64,000 bases of DNA from Quercus robur (lineage: Eukaryota; Streptophyta; Magnoliopsida; Fagales; Fagaceae), in the NCBI RefSeq assembly GCF_932294415.1, contig NC_065537.1, forward strand, positions 8,164,349 to 8,228,348, in the 5' to 3' direction. The notes under the pieces are model-generated. The model was not told the origin of the DNA. It saw only the letters and a program-made list of their open reading frames with translations, and searched no databases. Every line of letters begins with the position of its first letter. Within the stretch, counting starts at the first letter, position 1. The translations under genes and the position numbers were made by a program. Positions 34,183 to 45,450 of this stretch are shown one piece after another.

Positions 34183-35465
34183 CTACAGCTTTCCTTGTCT
34201 GATAAGGGCTTCAATCTGCTGCTTGAGGTCATAGCAGTTAGCTGTGTCGTGGCCGTGGTCGCGGTGGAATCGGCAATACTTATCCCGGGAGCGTTTGTTG
34301 GGGTCGCTTTTCAGTTTTCCCGGGAACGTCAGAGCCTCTTCGTCTTTGATTTGCATAAGGGCTTGATCTATCGGGGCTGTTAGCGGAGTGAAGCTTGTGA
34401 ACCTTCCCCCTAGGGGCTTAGGGCGCCTTTCGTCCCTTCGGTCTCCTATTCTTGCCTTCTTTCGGCCTTGGTCCTGCCGATTGTCTTCCTGCCTTTCTCT
34501 TTTCCTGGGCCTTTCTTCCCGAGCTAACAGTGCATCTTCAGCGTTCATATACTTTGTGGCGCGATAAAGTACCTCCGACATGGTTTTTGGGTCGTTTTTG
34601 TATAGGGAAAACAAAAACTTACCCTTCTTCAAGCCATTCGTGAATGCCGCAACAAGTATCTTATCGTCGGCTTCGTCGATCGAGAGTGCCTCTTTGTTGA
34701 AGCGGGAGATGTAGGCTCTTAAAGTTTCATCTTCTCGCTGCTTCATACTCATCAAGCAAGCCGTAGACTTCTTGTATCGATGGCCTCCAATGAAGTGTGC
34801 GGTAAACTGAGCGCTGAGCTCTTTGAAGGTGCTGATGGAGTTTGGCGTCAGTCGGCTGAACCAAATTCTCGCTGCGTCCTTCAGCGTTGTAGGGAAGGCC
34901 CTACACATGATGGCGTCCGCAACTCCTTGAAGGTGCATTAGGGTCATGAAGGTCTCCAGGTGGTCCAGTGGGTCCTTCACCCCGTCATAACTGTCTATCT
35001 GTGGCATGCGGAACTTACTTGGTAAAGGGTAGGTGTTGACGGTGGCGGTGAACGGCGAGTCAGTTCGGTTGACAAGGTCGTCAAGGTCGCTTGATACTCG
35101 TCCCTTGAGAGCATTCATCATAACCTCCATTTGTTCCTTCATGGCTTGCATCTCTGCGATAACAAGCGGCGGAGTGGTTTCTGCGAGGGAGGGGATGCTT
35201 GTGTTTTGTTGTTCTGGTTTGCTCGGGGCGTTGTTGGCCTGGGGTCCTTCCTGGTTTCTTCTGTCGGCGCTGGTTCCTTCTTGATCTGCTCCATGGTTGT
35301 TGGGAACCGCATTTTTTGTCTCAGTTGCTCTTCTAGGTCGTGGTTTTGTTTGGTGAGGCGCTCCACGGCGGCGGCGAGTGTCCTCACCTGTCTTTCAAGC
35401 GCGGTCGTAGGGGCTTCTTCTTCTTGAACGTCGTTGGTGGTCGCCATTGAGCGAGTGAGTACCAT
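34183..35465 (-). pseudogene. gag: Element A gag
   Basis: Starts MVLTRSMATTND (ATG at 35463-35465). A coiled-coil N-terminus is followed by a one-base frame change at an A run near 35311-35316, then the retrotransposon capsid domain (FRMPQIDSYDGVKDPLDHLE, FPTTLKDAARIWFSRLTPNSI, LRAYISRFNKEALSI) and a CCHC-like finger (YCRFHRDHGHDTANCYDLK). A TAG at 34183-34185 separates it from protease in the same frame. Confidence 0.85.
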
Positions 35466-35507
35466 GTAACTCTTCTGTCCGGGAAGCGAAAATGTGCTAA
35501 AATGTTT

Positions 35508-35524
35508 CCCACAGACGGCGCCAA
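35508..35524 (-). other. Primer binding site of element A
   Basis: TTGGCGCCGTCTGTGGG on the minus strand, one base inside the 5' LTR; a form common in plant Tat-type gypsy elements. Confidence 0.75.
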
Positions 35525-35525
35525 C

Positions 35526-36130
35526 TGATGATGCCGGAAATAATACCACCAGTGAGTCACACGTTCCTCGTACGATTCGTAAATGGCACCTGCACAACGA
35601 AAAGGAATAACCTAGCAGGGAGTACCGGTGTGGTACCGGCCAAACACCCTCCGAAGGTTAAGTTAGAATTATTCTCACTGCTCTAGAGTGCTAGAGAAGG
35701 TAAATTATGCGTACCTTGGTTTGTGAGGGTGCTTGGGTTTTTATAGTAGCGAGGGCTGCCCCCCTTTTCCTTGGAGTAGAAGTCTTTTCCTTATAGGAGT
35801 CTTCTTGGGCGTATTTTACGGGATTCTTTCCATATAGGAGTCCTTAGGTTTCATGAAACGTGGGGAGCAAGTTATATATTTATACACGTAAACGTGTAGA
35901 GCAAACATTCCATAGACTGACGCCGTCAGTTTTATGTTATCCCGTCAGTCTATGTTTATCCCGTCAACTTCAGGATGTTCAGCTTTATGTGGAGTTCTCT
36001 TGCTTCAAGTCCCCGTCAGCCTTGAAGTAATGCTGACGGCCAAAACATCTCATCACCCTTGTCAAGTTTGTACCGTCAGCTTTGTCAAGTCTGTACCGTC
36101 ACCTTTGTCTGCCTAATTTTATCCTCATCA
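35526..36130 (-). repeat. 5' LTR of element A
   Basis: 605 bp; two rather than three 23-bp GTCAAG...CCGTCA units. On the minus strand a TATA candidate CTACTATAAAAACCC lies at 35738-35745, in the same context as CTACTATATAAACACC in the element B LTR; a second AT-rich candidate is at 35877-35884. Confidence 0.92.
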
Positions 36131-36649
36131 ACTAAAATAGTTATGATTTCTTAATGTGGTCTTGTCTTTGCCAAACAAATGATTTTTTTTGAGATACTAT
36201 ATGATTTGAAACTTATGGTTTTTGGTCCATAATGATTCTCTTTTTAGTGTAGGCGAGATTAGAATCCAAGTACTTTATTTAATAACAAGAGTCTGTACGA
36301 ATTGAGTAAATTGAAACCAACCAAACGAAGCTGAATTTAAACGTTGTAAATCCTCTGCAGTAAATTAGCAGTCTTGGACTTTTCTCTTGTGTGCACTTAT
36401 AAGTCTATCTATGCACAAAATTCTTCTTGTATTATCATTACTCAGTGTTGTGAGAGAGAGAGAGCTGTTAGTGTGCCTTAGAATTTCTTGAGTCGACTAC
36501 AATTACGTGATTTTCTGATGAAGTAAAACCCTCTGGTAAAATTTCATTGCTTGATAGAAGATGTGGCATGGTTTGAGGCCTCCTGCAAGTATCAGAAAAC
36601 AAATCTTTAACTCAAAATTTTGAGATATAATGCATTCAAGTATGGTAAG
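36131..36649. other. Intergenic sequence with an old repeat
   Basis: No gene seen. 36140-36330 is a diverged copy of 19790-19985. If the LINE and element A are removed, the two copies would have lain in tandem about 230 bp apart. Confidence 0.5.
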
Positions 36650-37279
36650 TTATAACAAAATCTTCCCAGTTAATTTTAACCTTTCCGGTGAGAGAGAGCT
36701 ACAAAATCCTCTTTCATTGTAGCGGTCTTGCAACTGTTCAAGTTGAACTAAAATATTTTGGTAAAGAGATGGATGATAGTTATCCGGAGTCCCTAAAAAG
36801 CATTGGACTAGTGTTTGCACAAACTCTTCGACATTTTGCTCGTATACAAGACTGATTCCACACATTTTAAATTTCACAACTTGGACATCGCTTTGAAATT
36901 GAGCACAAATGTGACTACAGTGATTCAACTGAAACTACTCTTGTGGTATGTAAAATACCAGAAGTCTTTGTGATGACTCAACAAAAACATCTCTAGAGCG
37001 GGGAAAGGCTCCGTAAGGTGCAAGAAGAACTTCATCACTAGCTGAGAGACCAGAAAAGTGAAGAAAAATTGTTGAATCCGGCTTGTAACTTGAACCAACT
37101 CATTGCTTGTCCACAGTATAAAAGGCAAATATAGTTAACCCTATCCATGTCGAATTATTATGCAAGTTTGGTGGCAACTCCATTTTTATGTAGGACCCCA
37201 AATTTCGATAACTGAACCAGGCTTGGGGAACTGCAACTTCTGGAAAGATATAATCATAGCAGTGGTGTTGTGCTTCTCC
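36650..37279 (-). pseudogene. TNL gene relic: terminal post-LRR exon(s)
   Basis: Begins after a TTTTCAG acceptor (exon start 37279) with GEAQHHCYDYIFPEVAVPQAWFSYRN, a second jelly-roll-type post-LRR segment. It hits a stop near 37093 and continues in shifted frames to KMCGISLVYEQNVEEFVQ, the usual end of post-LRR domains in TNLs. Frameshifts and stops indicate decay. Confidence 0.6.
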
Positions 37280-37469
37280 CTGAAAATACACAAAAATATG
37301 GTCTTCCAATGTTCAATATGTGAGAGAGAAACAAGAGTTGCAAAAAAGGTAATACTTGATGCACATCAGTGTCTCGATTTTAGTTGTTTGCACAATTTTC
37401 AGTACATACTAATGTGTAACAATCACTGCCTTGCAAAAATGTGTTGTTTAGGGATGAATAGTAAGTCAC

Positions 37470-38114
37470 CTCATAAAACCTTGAAAGCATTGACTTGAGG
37501 GCACTTCTCAGCCTGGGGTTCAGGTCAATTAGGGCATTGGACTGAGTGGATTCCACCTCGTTATCATGACTTAGGGAATTGCCCAAATGACATTTTATGA
37601 AATCTTCACTACCTTGACGGAGGGCATCAGTGCTCCTAAAAATTTTATGGCCTAGGTGTCGTACAAATCCTGCCACATCAGGCTCATAGAGTATACGTGC
37701 ACCACACCCTTTAATCTCAATATCTAGGCTATTGGTTACAATCAATGGCCTAATGCAATTACGTTCATCTAATAGTTCTCTAATCCTCGCATGCGATATG
37801 TATAGCCAAAGTCCAAATGAACCAACATAGATTTTTTCTCTAGGGACCATATAGACTAGAGGACGATCTTTAGGACCACCGTCCATGTCCAAATGACAAA
37901 TAAACTCATGAATATATTTTACATCCGGACCAGAAGAAACCTCTTTTGAATTGTGGACCTCAAAATCAACACATAGGGCGATTCCCCTCCAACTAACATC
38001 ATACTGATGTAGCGGGATTGCTATAGATGACCCACAATACTGATTTTTGAGCCACTCTGGAATTTCAATTTGATGTAAAACGCTGTAAAATCCTTCACTT
38101 TCACGAATTTGATC
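37470..38114 (-). pseudogene. TNL gene relic: C-JID (post-LRR) exon
   Basis: A clean 645-bp exon (acceptor TTTTACAG before 38114, donor GAG|GTGACT after 37470) encoding 215 residues: IEIPEWLKNQYCGSSIAIPL, SWRGIALCVDF, HLGHKIF. This is the C-terminal jelly-roll/Ig-like domain typical of plant TNLs, important for effector recognition. Open throughout, unlike the neighbouring exons. Confidence 0.75.
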
Positions 38115-38189
38115 CTGTAAAATATTAGAAGGCAAAAATAATTAGATGTTTAATGTGTGTGTGTGAGAGAGAGACAGAGAGAGTGAGAC

Positions 38190-39712
38190 CTCAATGTATC
38201 TTTGCCACAATGGCTGGAACTGTATATCCAGCGAAGAACCCTCAGTTACCTCATCCTTGAGCATGCTGTCCAGCAAAGAAACCTCAGTAATTTTGTTTTC
38301 TTCAACCTCAAGCAAGCTGAGGCAATTAATAATAGTGAATCCTGTTTCACCCAAAGTCCACAAAACAACTTTTTTTGAATAATTTTTCAGTGAAGTACAT
38401 CCTCGTGCCATTACAAAATTTGTACTTGATGGAAGATATGGCAAGGACTGAAGCTCGCTACAATCATCCAAGCAAAGAAGTTTAAGCTTAGAAAGATGAG
38501 AAACGCTATCAGGCAAGCATGTAAAATTGTTTTTACTCAGATTCAGAGACTGCAGTGAGGAAAAGCAACTAAGATCATCAGGAAGTGCTCCATCTGACAA
38601 ATTGCAGTCACTCAGGTCTAGAGATTTTAAAGACCTTAATCCAAAGAATGACTTAGGCAACAATAGGTTGATGGGCTCTCGTTTAGGATGTCGCGCATTG
38701 AATAAACAAAATGTCCATAAAACAAGTGTAGTGCTTACAAAGGCACTCTGATAGTTAGAGTGGCAGCACTAAGAAAGAGAACATAAGAAGCAAAATTGTT
38801 CCTTTAAAAGCAACGGGAACACCAATTGAGGATACATTGGGCAAGAACCCAAGCAAATGCGATGCTTTTGGCCGTTGACCCCTGCATCCCGATAGAGTAA
38901 GAATTTCAAGAGATGTTAAACTACAAATGACATCAGAAAAACTGGAAAGGGCACTGCAGTCTTTAAGATTCAATAAAGTAAGGCCAGTCAGATGCTTGAT
39001 TGATGATGGTAGTTCTTTTACGTCAGTCCCGTTCAAATAAAGCTCTGACAAGGATGTCATATTTCTTCCAATCTCTGGAAATTTCTTGAGTCTTGAACAA
39101 CCAGATAAAATAAAAATTTCAAGAGATTTCAAGTTGATCTCATGTGGAAGGCTCTTAAGGCGTTTGCAGTCTTTTAGATTTAATAAGTCGTCTGAGAGTT
39201 CCAATTGACGGGTGAATCTTATACAATCTTGTACAACCTTGCAAAATCAACCTCTCAAGATTTTGAAATCCAATGAAATCAGGAGTACTGATTAAGCTTT
39301 GAGAGTAACTTAGGTCAATGAGTTTTAGCTGGCTTAAGTTCTGTGATAAAACCAAAAATAAATATGAAAAACTAAGTGGTCAAGAACTTAATTTATTAAA
39401 AAACCAAAGAAAAAAAACTTGCATTAGTGAAAATCTTACCCTAAATCCTTTTGGTAGTTGCTCAATGCAGCTACAAGGCATAATAAGTTCAACAAGATTA
39501 TTTGGTTGAAAACTCCTTGGCATGGATTTCAAAGGATAATCATGCCATTCGATCAATTGTAGCTCATTAGAAAGATAAGTGAGGCCTTTAGGAAGAAGCA
39601 CATCGTGGATTTTAAATAACCTTAGTCTTGTCATCTCTGAGAAGGCATTGGCATTCAAGTCTTCTTTATGTGGAGGCGAGTTTAGAATCAAGCTCTCAAC
39701 ATTTTTTGTTCC
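38190..39712 (-). pseudogene. TNL gene relic: leucine-rich repeats
   Basis: First LRR exon 39440-39712 (GTKNVESLIL, ELQLIEWHDYPLKSMP), then a second LRR exon from 39340 to the donor at 38190. Repeats of the LxxLxxLxLxxC type are clear (LKLIDLSYSQSL, LTLLNLKDCSALSS, LKSLDLSDCNLSDG, LQSLNLSKNNFTCLP). The long exon is broken by a frame change near 39178 and by stop codons around 38755-38665. The acceptor of the first LRR exon (39713-39714) is where the CACTA element sits. Confidence 0.78.
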
Positions 39713-40061
39713 CTCACTACAACAAATTTGACTTTTTTCAAGGGTCAAAACCCTTAAAAAAAGTATTAAAAACCCTTGAAAAATTTTATTTTAAAAGTCC
39801 AATTGACCCTTGATAACCTTCGAAATATATACCGTCGAAAAAGAAATTTTAACGGCCTTCGTGGCCCTTAAAATAAGTTCTCTAATCTTATTTTGAGGGT
39901 AAAGAGACCCTTAAATAACCTTTTACCAAGGTTTAAAAAAATTATATCTACAACCCTTGATAAATAAGGTTATTTAATGGGTTTCTTGACCCTCAAAACA
40001 AGATTTTATTTTATTTAAAAAAAAAAAAAAAAACCACAATCATGCACAAACATTTATATAT

Positions 40062-40108
<47 letters not shown>

Positions 40109-40531
40109 CATACACAAAAATTCATAATTGTATGAATTTATATGATACCAAAAGTAAGATTAACCCGATCAATATTTATATGATCTAATTCAATAGTCAA
40201 CAGGGGCAAGAGTTTTAAAATGTAAAAACAAGGTTCTCTGCACAATCTGACATGGTAGTAGGTGAACAGAACAAATCCTAATACATCCTAAAAATCGGTT
40301 ACATGCACAGCTTTATATACGTGTCCCTTCCCAAATTCTAAATTCTTCACATGTTTCCTTATATCAGCAACCCAAATTAACAGCAAAGCCACCTGAAAAA
40401 AAAAACAAAAATGGAAATTTCAAAATCAGACTAAAGGAACAGAATATCACAACATTGAACTTTCAACAGATAAATCAGATATACATCAGTACTAGACTTA
40501 TCCATATATATAATCATTTGAGAAGCCTGCC

Positions 40532-40815
40532 AAATCATGGAAATGTGCCAACCAAAGCATGCCAATGAAAAGATTAAGTCATGCATATTATTATTTGACT
40601 TGCTGTTAACAATAGCAATCTAGTACGCATTTTGTTCAAGCAATCAGTTAGATGTTATATAAATCAGTTAAGGATTGCAAAAGCAAACTAGTACCAACAG
40701 CTCAACAAGTCATTCCAAATTTATCCAATAGTACTAAAACACTTACTAGCTTGAGATGATCTTCATACCTTAGTGATCACTACTAGATTGGGCTGATTGT
40801 GAGGTGATACAACTC
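40532..40815. repeat. Direct repeat copy 1 inside the CACTA element
   Basis: About 240-280 bp, highly similar to 41620-41857 (both start AAATCATGGAAATGTGCC and end GGTGATACAACTCA). Copy 2 lacks about 45 bp. Confidence 0.85.
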
Positions 40816-41619
40816 AACAGAGCAACAAAAATTTGTAATGATAAAAGCAATAATGAATTGATCCATAGTAGCTTTCAGACTAACCCATTACCTATATTCT
40901 CACACTACCAAGAAAATTATTATAGATCAAGTGCATAAAACTTGAAAAGTGGAGACGAAAGCTATATTCTTTCAAATAGCAAGAGCTCAAAGTTTTCCTC
41001 GACTTATTTCTATAAATCAAAAATCTGTAAAATGCAAGTTTAGGTTATGAAATTTAATCATTGTCTATTAGGTGACAACATATTGGTTCCACTTTCTTAT
41101 TAATATCACTTAGTACAACGAGGAAACAAATTCAGTTGGAACAATATTTCACGGAAGCTTTCAAAAGGGAGAACAACATATAGCATGTGCAGGTATTTTT
41201 GTATGAAACACACTAATAAAGAAGTTAGGGAAAAAACACATTAAGAGAGAAATTGGAATACAACCTTTGCAGATGAAACACAAGTAAACTCAGGAATGGA
41301 GCATGTGACGTTGCTCATTAGCTTGCAAGTTGCTGCCCAAACAGATAGAGCTTAGAGAATATTCACAAAATATTCAATTATGAGATAAAATACTATTGTA
41401 GTAACATGGAGAAAGAAGAAAATGTTTAATTTACAGTGAAAATTGACTCGTGTTTAAGTACAAAAAAAGCAGGAAACTTTCAGGTTCACAACCCCACACA
41501 AAGGTTATCGCAGGTTAGTCATTCCTCTTTCTGTCACACTTTTCATTTTGAATTTCTGGTAGTTGCCTATTATCTGTTAGGGGGAATAAAGCCATAGCAA
41601 ATCCGACCAATAGCAAGCT

Positions 41620-41857
41620 AAATCATGGAAATGTGCCAACCAAAGCATGCCAGTGAAAAGATTAAGTCATGCATATTATTATTTGACTTGCTGTTAACAA
41701 TAGCAATCCAATACGCATTTTGTTCCAGCAATCAGTTAGACGTTATATAAATCAGATAAGGATTGCAAAAGCAAACTAAAACAGTGACTAGCTTGAGATG
41801 ATCTTCATACCTTAGTGATCACTACTAGATTGGGCTGATTGCAAGGTGATACAACTC
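41620..41857. repeat. Direct repeat copy 2 inside the CACTA element
   Basis: Partner of 40532-40815. Its right end overlaps the last codons of the short minus-strand ORF. Confidence 0.85.
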
Positions 41858-42087
41858 ACCATTTGCATCATCATATTGTCATAATGTGCTCTTTGTGCTG
41901 CCATTTGACTAGCTTGTTGTTCCTCAAAATGTCTTCTTTGTTCTGCCATTTGAATAGCTTGTTGTTCAAGCATACTTTTGAAGTGCTTTACTTCTTCTTT
42001 GAACTCTGCATCAGCCTCTATTCGTTTTTGTTCAGATTCTAAGCATTTCTGTTCAGATTCTTGGAGTCGCTTCTCAAGATCATACAT
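41812..42087 (-). CDS. Short coiled-coil ORF, En/Spm-associated fragment
   Basis: 91 codons, Glu/Gln/Lys-rich heptads (EKRLQESEQKCLESEQKR, EQQAIQMAEQRRHFEEQQ). This is typical of the C-terminal end of plant transposase-family (Ptta/En/Spm) proteins found in CACTA elements. Probably a terminal exon of a lost or spliced gene; no catalytic domain. Confidence 0.5.
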   Translation of the reverse strand: MYDLEKRLQESEQKCLESEQKRIEADAEFKEEVKHFKSMLEQQAIQMAEQRRHFEEQQASQMAAQRAHYDNMMMQMVSCITLQSAQSSSDH

Positions 42088-45000
42088 TCTAGATGAGAAG
42101 GAACCCCATAACTTGGTAGGAGTGACTCCAGCCCCATAGCTCTAAGGATATGATACAAGAGGAACCAGAAACAATCTAATAAAAAGTATCAACTAGTTTA
42201 ACGTATAAAGTCAGGCATTCCATAATTTCTAACAAACTGTAATGTTAGGGTCTAGCATTCCATAATTTCTCCCTAGGCCTCTAGATTATGATAAAAGCAA
42301 TATATACATTGGATAGAAAAAAGTAAAACAGTTACTGCCGTCCCTGGTTGCCACCTATGTCAAATGACTAAAGTCAATAAACAACAGGACTCATATCTCC
42401 ATGCAACACATTACAAAGAATTCGCATTGTTTGGTGTCAGATCATTCGTACACTAGTCTCCAACACACATACTCACGTGGGACCCACATAGTAGAAAGCT
42501 CAAAACCTCAAAATTGTTTATCCTGAGACTATACAGAAAGCTCCATTTGATTATCACTCTATAAAAATTTAAGGGAGGAAAATCCAACTTCAACAAATTT
42601 CAAGGACAAAATGTAATCTTTCCACAATAATAAAAAATCAAGAAGATTTTATTGAAATAGCAGAAACCATATGAATTACACTGAAAACTTGAGGAGCAGA
42701 GCCTAAAACAAAATAACTAGCCAGCTTATTTAATAAAGACCAAGTTGCTAAGCAGTGGGCTGCACCATTTGCTTCTCTTTAAACCCAGTCAAACACCATG
42801 CTAAATTGTTAACACATAATTCATCAAACAAAAATTCTATATATAACAAAACTACGCAACAATAATTTCATTATCCATCTCTTGTGTGTGCGTGATTGTT
42901 TCTTTAAAAAAAAAAAAAAAAAACTAGTGACAGTAACAACACAAATTCAAACACCATGCTAAATTGTTAAATTCAAACACCATGATTCAGAAACAGGGCC
43001 AAAATTCTAAGAAATTTGAAAACTAGACAAAAACAAGATGGTTAATATCTGATGCACCAACTTAGTTGCATAAATCATTATTTAATATAATTTCTCAGCA
43101 CTCTGCAGCTTTTATTTATCAATCTCAATACACCTAAAACGATTTCCAAATTTAGATTTTGACTTCATTCATTTTGCACTGGAAATACATTCCCAATAGA
43201 AGAAAAGTTATGTTGCATCAACACATCTTATAAACAAACACAAGCTAATATTCAGTCTCTACTCTATCATCACCAAGAACTTTATCAACTAATATTTTTC
43301 CAATGATTAAAACCTTATGTCAGCAAGAACTCAGATTGTCAAATTGATCATTTTAAATTGTTGGGATAACTCACCTGCCCAAACAATGCGCTGATAGAAG
43401 TTGTAGCAAGTCCAAGTAAGCTGCAAAAGAAGAAATAATAGAATCTAGTCAACTGCCAAAAGAGTGAACAAAAAGGTAACAGTCTGATGCTTTCAGTAAG
43501 TAAAGGTAACACAGAATGAATTCACCTAACTATTATTAAAAGAGTGATAAGCATCCACAATATTAAGTGGAAAGACGATCTGCTGTCTAACCCACTCGGT
43601 AGACTTATTCAGTCCATTCCACAGCACAATCATAATTCCAGGAAGGTAAAAGAAACAGTATTTTATATGAGACAATAACATTGTCCTATTTCCTACTTCA
43701 AATAGGACACTCTACTGCAATATATAAGTGAATTTGGCTAGAAGCAACCATAGCAATAGCACATAGCAATCTCTCTAGTAAATTTACAATTAATGAAAAG
43801 TGAGAACAATAGTTTATCAAGACTATCCACTATCATGTCAGGTATACAACTGTCTTATGCACATAAAAGCAAGCAGACTCACCATACAGCAGAAAAAAAA
43901 ATTGATAAAAAGGCATGCTATTTATATAGCTTTGCTGTTGCACTTTTTACTTAACCCTAAATAAATAAAGGAGAATTGTTACCTTTTTGCTATATTTAAA
44001 ATCACGTTTGGGAAGAAAATGCAGAGGCAGGTTGAAAGAACAGGATTGGAACCAGATCTAGCACCCTTTGAGATCAGCGTTTGAATAGCCTGTCAAACAG
44101 AAATATTTATAATTCTATTGGAGCCCATCCTTTTCAACCATAAAATATGAACCAAAGCACTGGAAAAAAAAAATAAACAAGAAATAAAACTAAATTTGCC
44201 TCAACCATTCTGTTATCTAAACAAAAAATTGTCCATTCCAAATTACCATCAAAAGAAAAACCGATAGCATTTCAATAAACCCATCATCCCAAACACAATG
44301 TTTAAAATAGTAAATTACAAATTAAGGTCCTCTGAGTCTCCAAAGTTTTAGGGTAACTCCATTCTGGAATTGTTAAAATACTACTATTTCACTATAAACC
44401 CAAGTAAGCTTTAAGCACTACTAATATTCCTCTACTACTAAACACAAATTCCCAATAGCTAACAATGATACCTAGTAGATACATACAGTTCAAAGTCAAC
44501 ACTCACCACCAAAGCCAACAAGTTGGACGATGCAGATTGAAATAAACACACACACACGGAGAGAAAGAAAACTAAATTTGAATACACAAACACAATAAAT
44601 CAAGTCTTAGAGAGTGTCTAAAAAAACTCAATCAATATTTGTATGAAAACTGTAAAGGAAACAGAGATTATGATTTGAAATCGAATAATGAAATTGCAAA
44701 GGTCGAACAATTAGAAATCGAAATAGGGAAATCGATGATGAGCTCAGTTTTTTGAGAAATGTGAAACGAAAATCATGGGGAAATCAATGAAAAGGTGTGG
44801 GTAAACCAAAAAAACAAAAAAATCAAGACGAAATTAGGGTTTGTGATTCGTACCTAACCAGAGCTGAGAAACACAACGCCAAGAGAGAGGAAGAGTCACA
44901 AAACCGAGATCGTACCTAATCGATGATCGTCGAGCTCTATGAGATTTCCATGATCGTTGAGCTCTATGAGATCTCCATGCGCTCTGTGAGATTTCTCAGT

Positions 45001-45450
45001 TTCAGGCTTTCAATGAAAGAGTGATAAGAGCTGTGTGTTTGTTGGTTACGTTTGGGCTATATTTTTAAATTTTGTTGGGCTTTTTCAAGGGATGAAAATT
45101 TTGTTGTGGGCTTTTTTCAAGGGCTGAAAATTTTGTAATTTTTTATCAAGGGTTGTGGGCTGAAAAAACTGACGCGTTTTTTTTTTTCACATATATTTCA
45201 AGGGTGTTTTAATTTATTTTGAGGGTCTAAATAACTTTTGAAATAAAGTTAAGTAACATATCCTACCGCATTTGTATTTATAGGTTGTATCCACAGATTT
45301 TAGTAAACCCTCGATAAAAGAGGGTTGAAATAACTAAAGTTTGTTGTAGTGCCTAGTAACCAAGAACAGTGAAATTAGTATAGAAAATGTAGAAAATTGT
45401 ATAAATATATATACTTCCCTAAGCTTATGTATATATACAAATCCACTTAC

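Larger units (their letters stand above)
25740..36130 (-). mobile_element. Element A: Ty3/gypsy (Tat-like) retrotransposon with antisense gene
   Basis: 10,391 bp, target duplication ACTAA (25735-25739 and 36131-36135), LTRs TGATGATG...CCTCATCA. Minus-strand order: 5' LTR (35526-36130), primer site, gag, protease, RT, RNase H, integrase (to 30232), a tandem-repeat block, an antisense spliced gene on the plus strand (26808-29011), purine tract, 3' LTR (25740-26367). The order RNase H then integrase is that of Ty3/gypsy, and an antisense gene between pol and the 3' LTR is known from Tat-lineage elements such as Grande. gag-pol carries six stops, so the copy is defective. Confidence 0.93.
39715..45351. 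mobile_element. CACTA (En/Spm-type) element, 5.6 kb, in the TNL relic
   Basis: 12-bp perfect terminal inverted repeats CACTACAACAAA, with 3-bp target duplication CCT (39712-39714 and 45352-45354). Subterminal regions on both sides carry many TCAAGGGT/ACCCTTGA elements (39735-40000 and 45085-45330), as expected for transposase-binding sites. No TNP2-type transposase is seen; one short ORF (41812-42087) resembles the coiled-coil end of an En/Spm-associated protein. Therefore probably non-autonomous. Confidence 0.9.
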
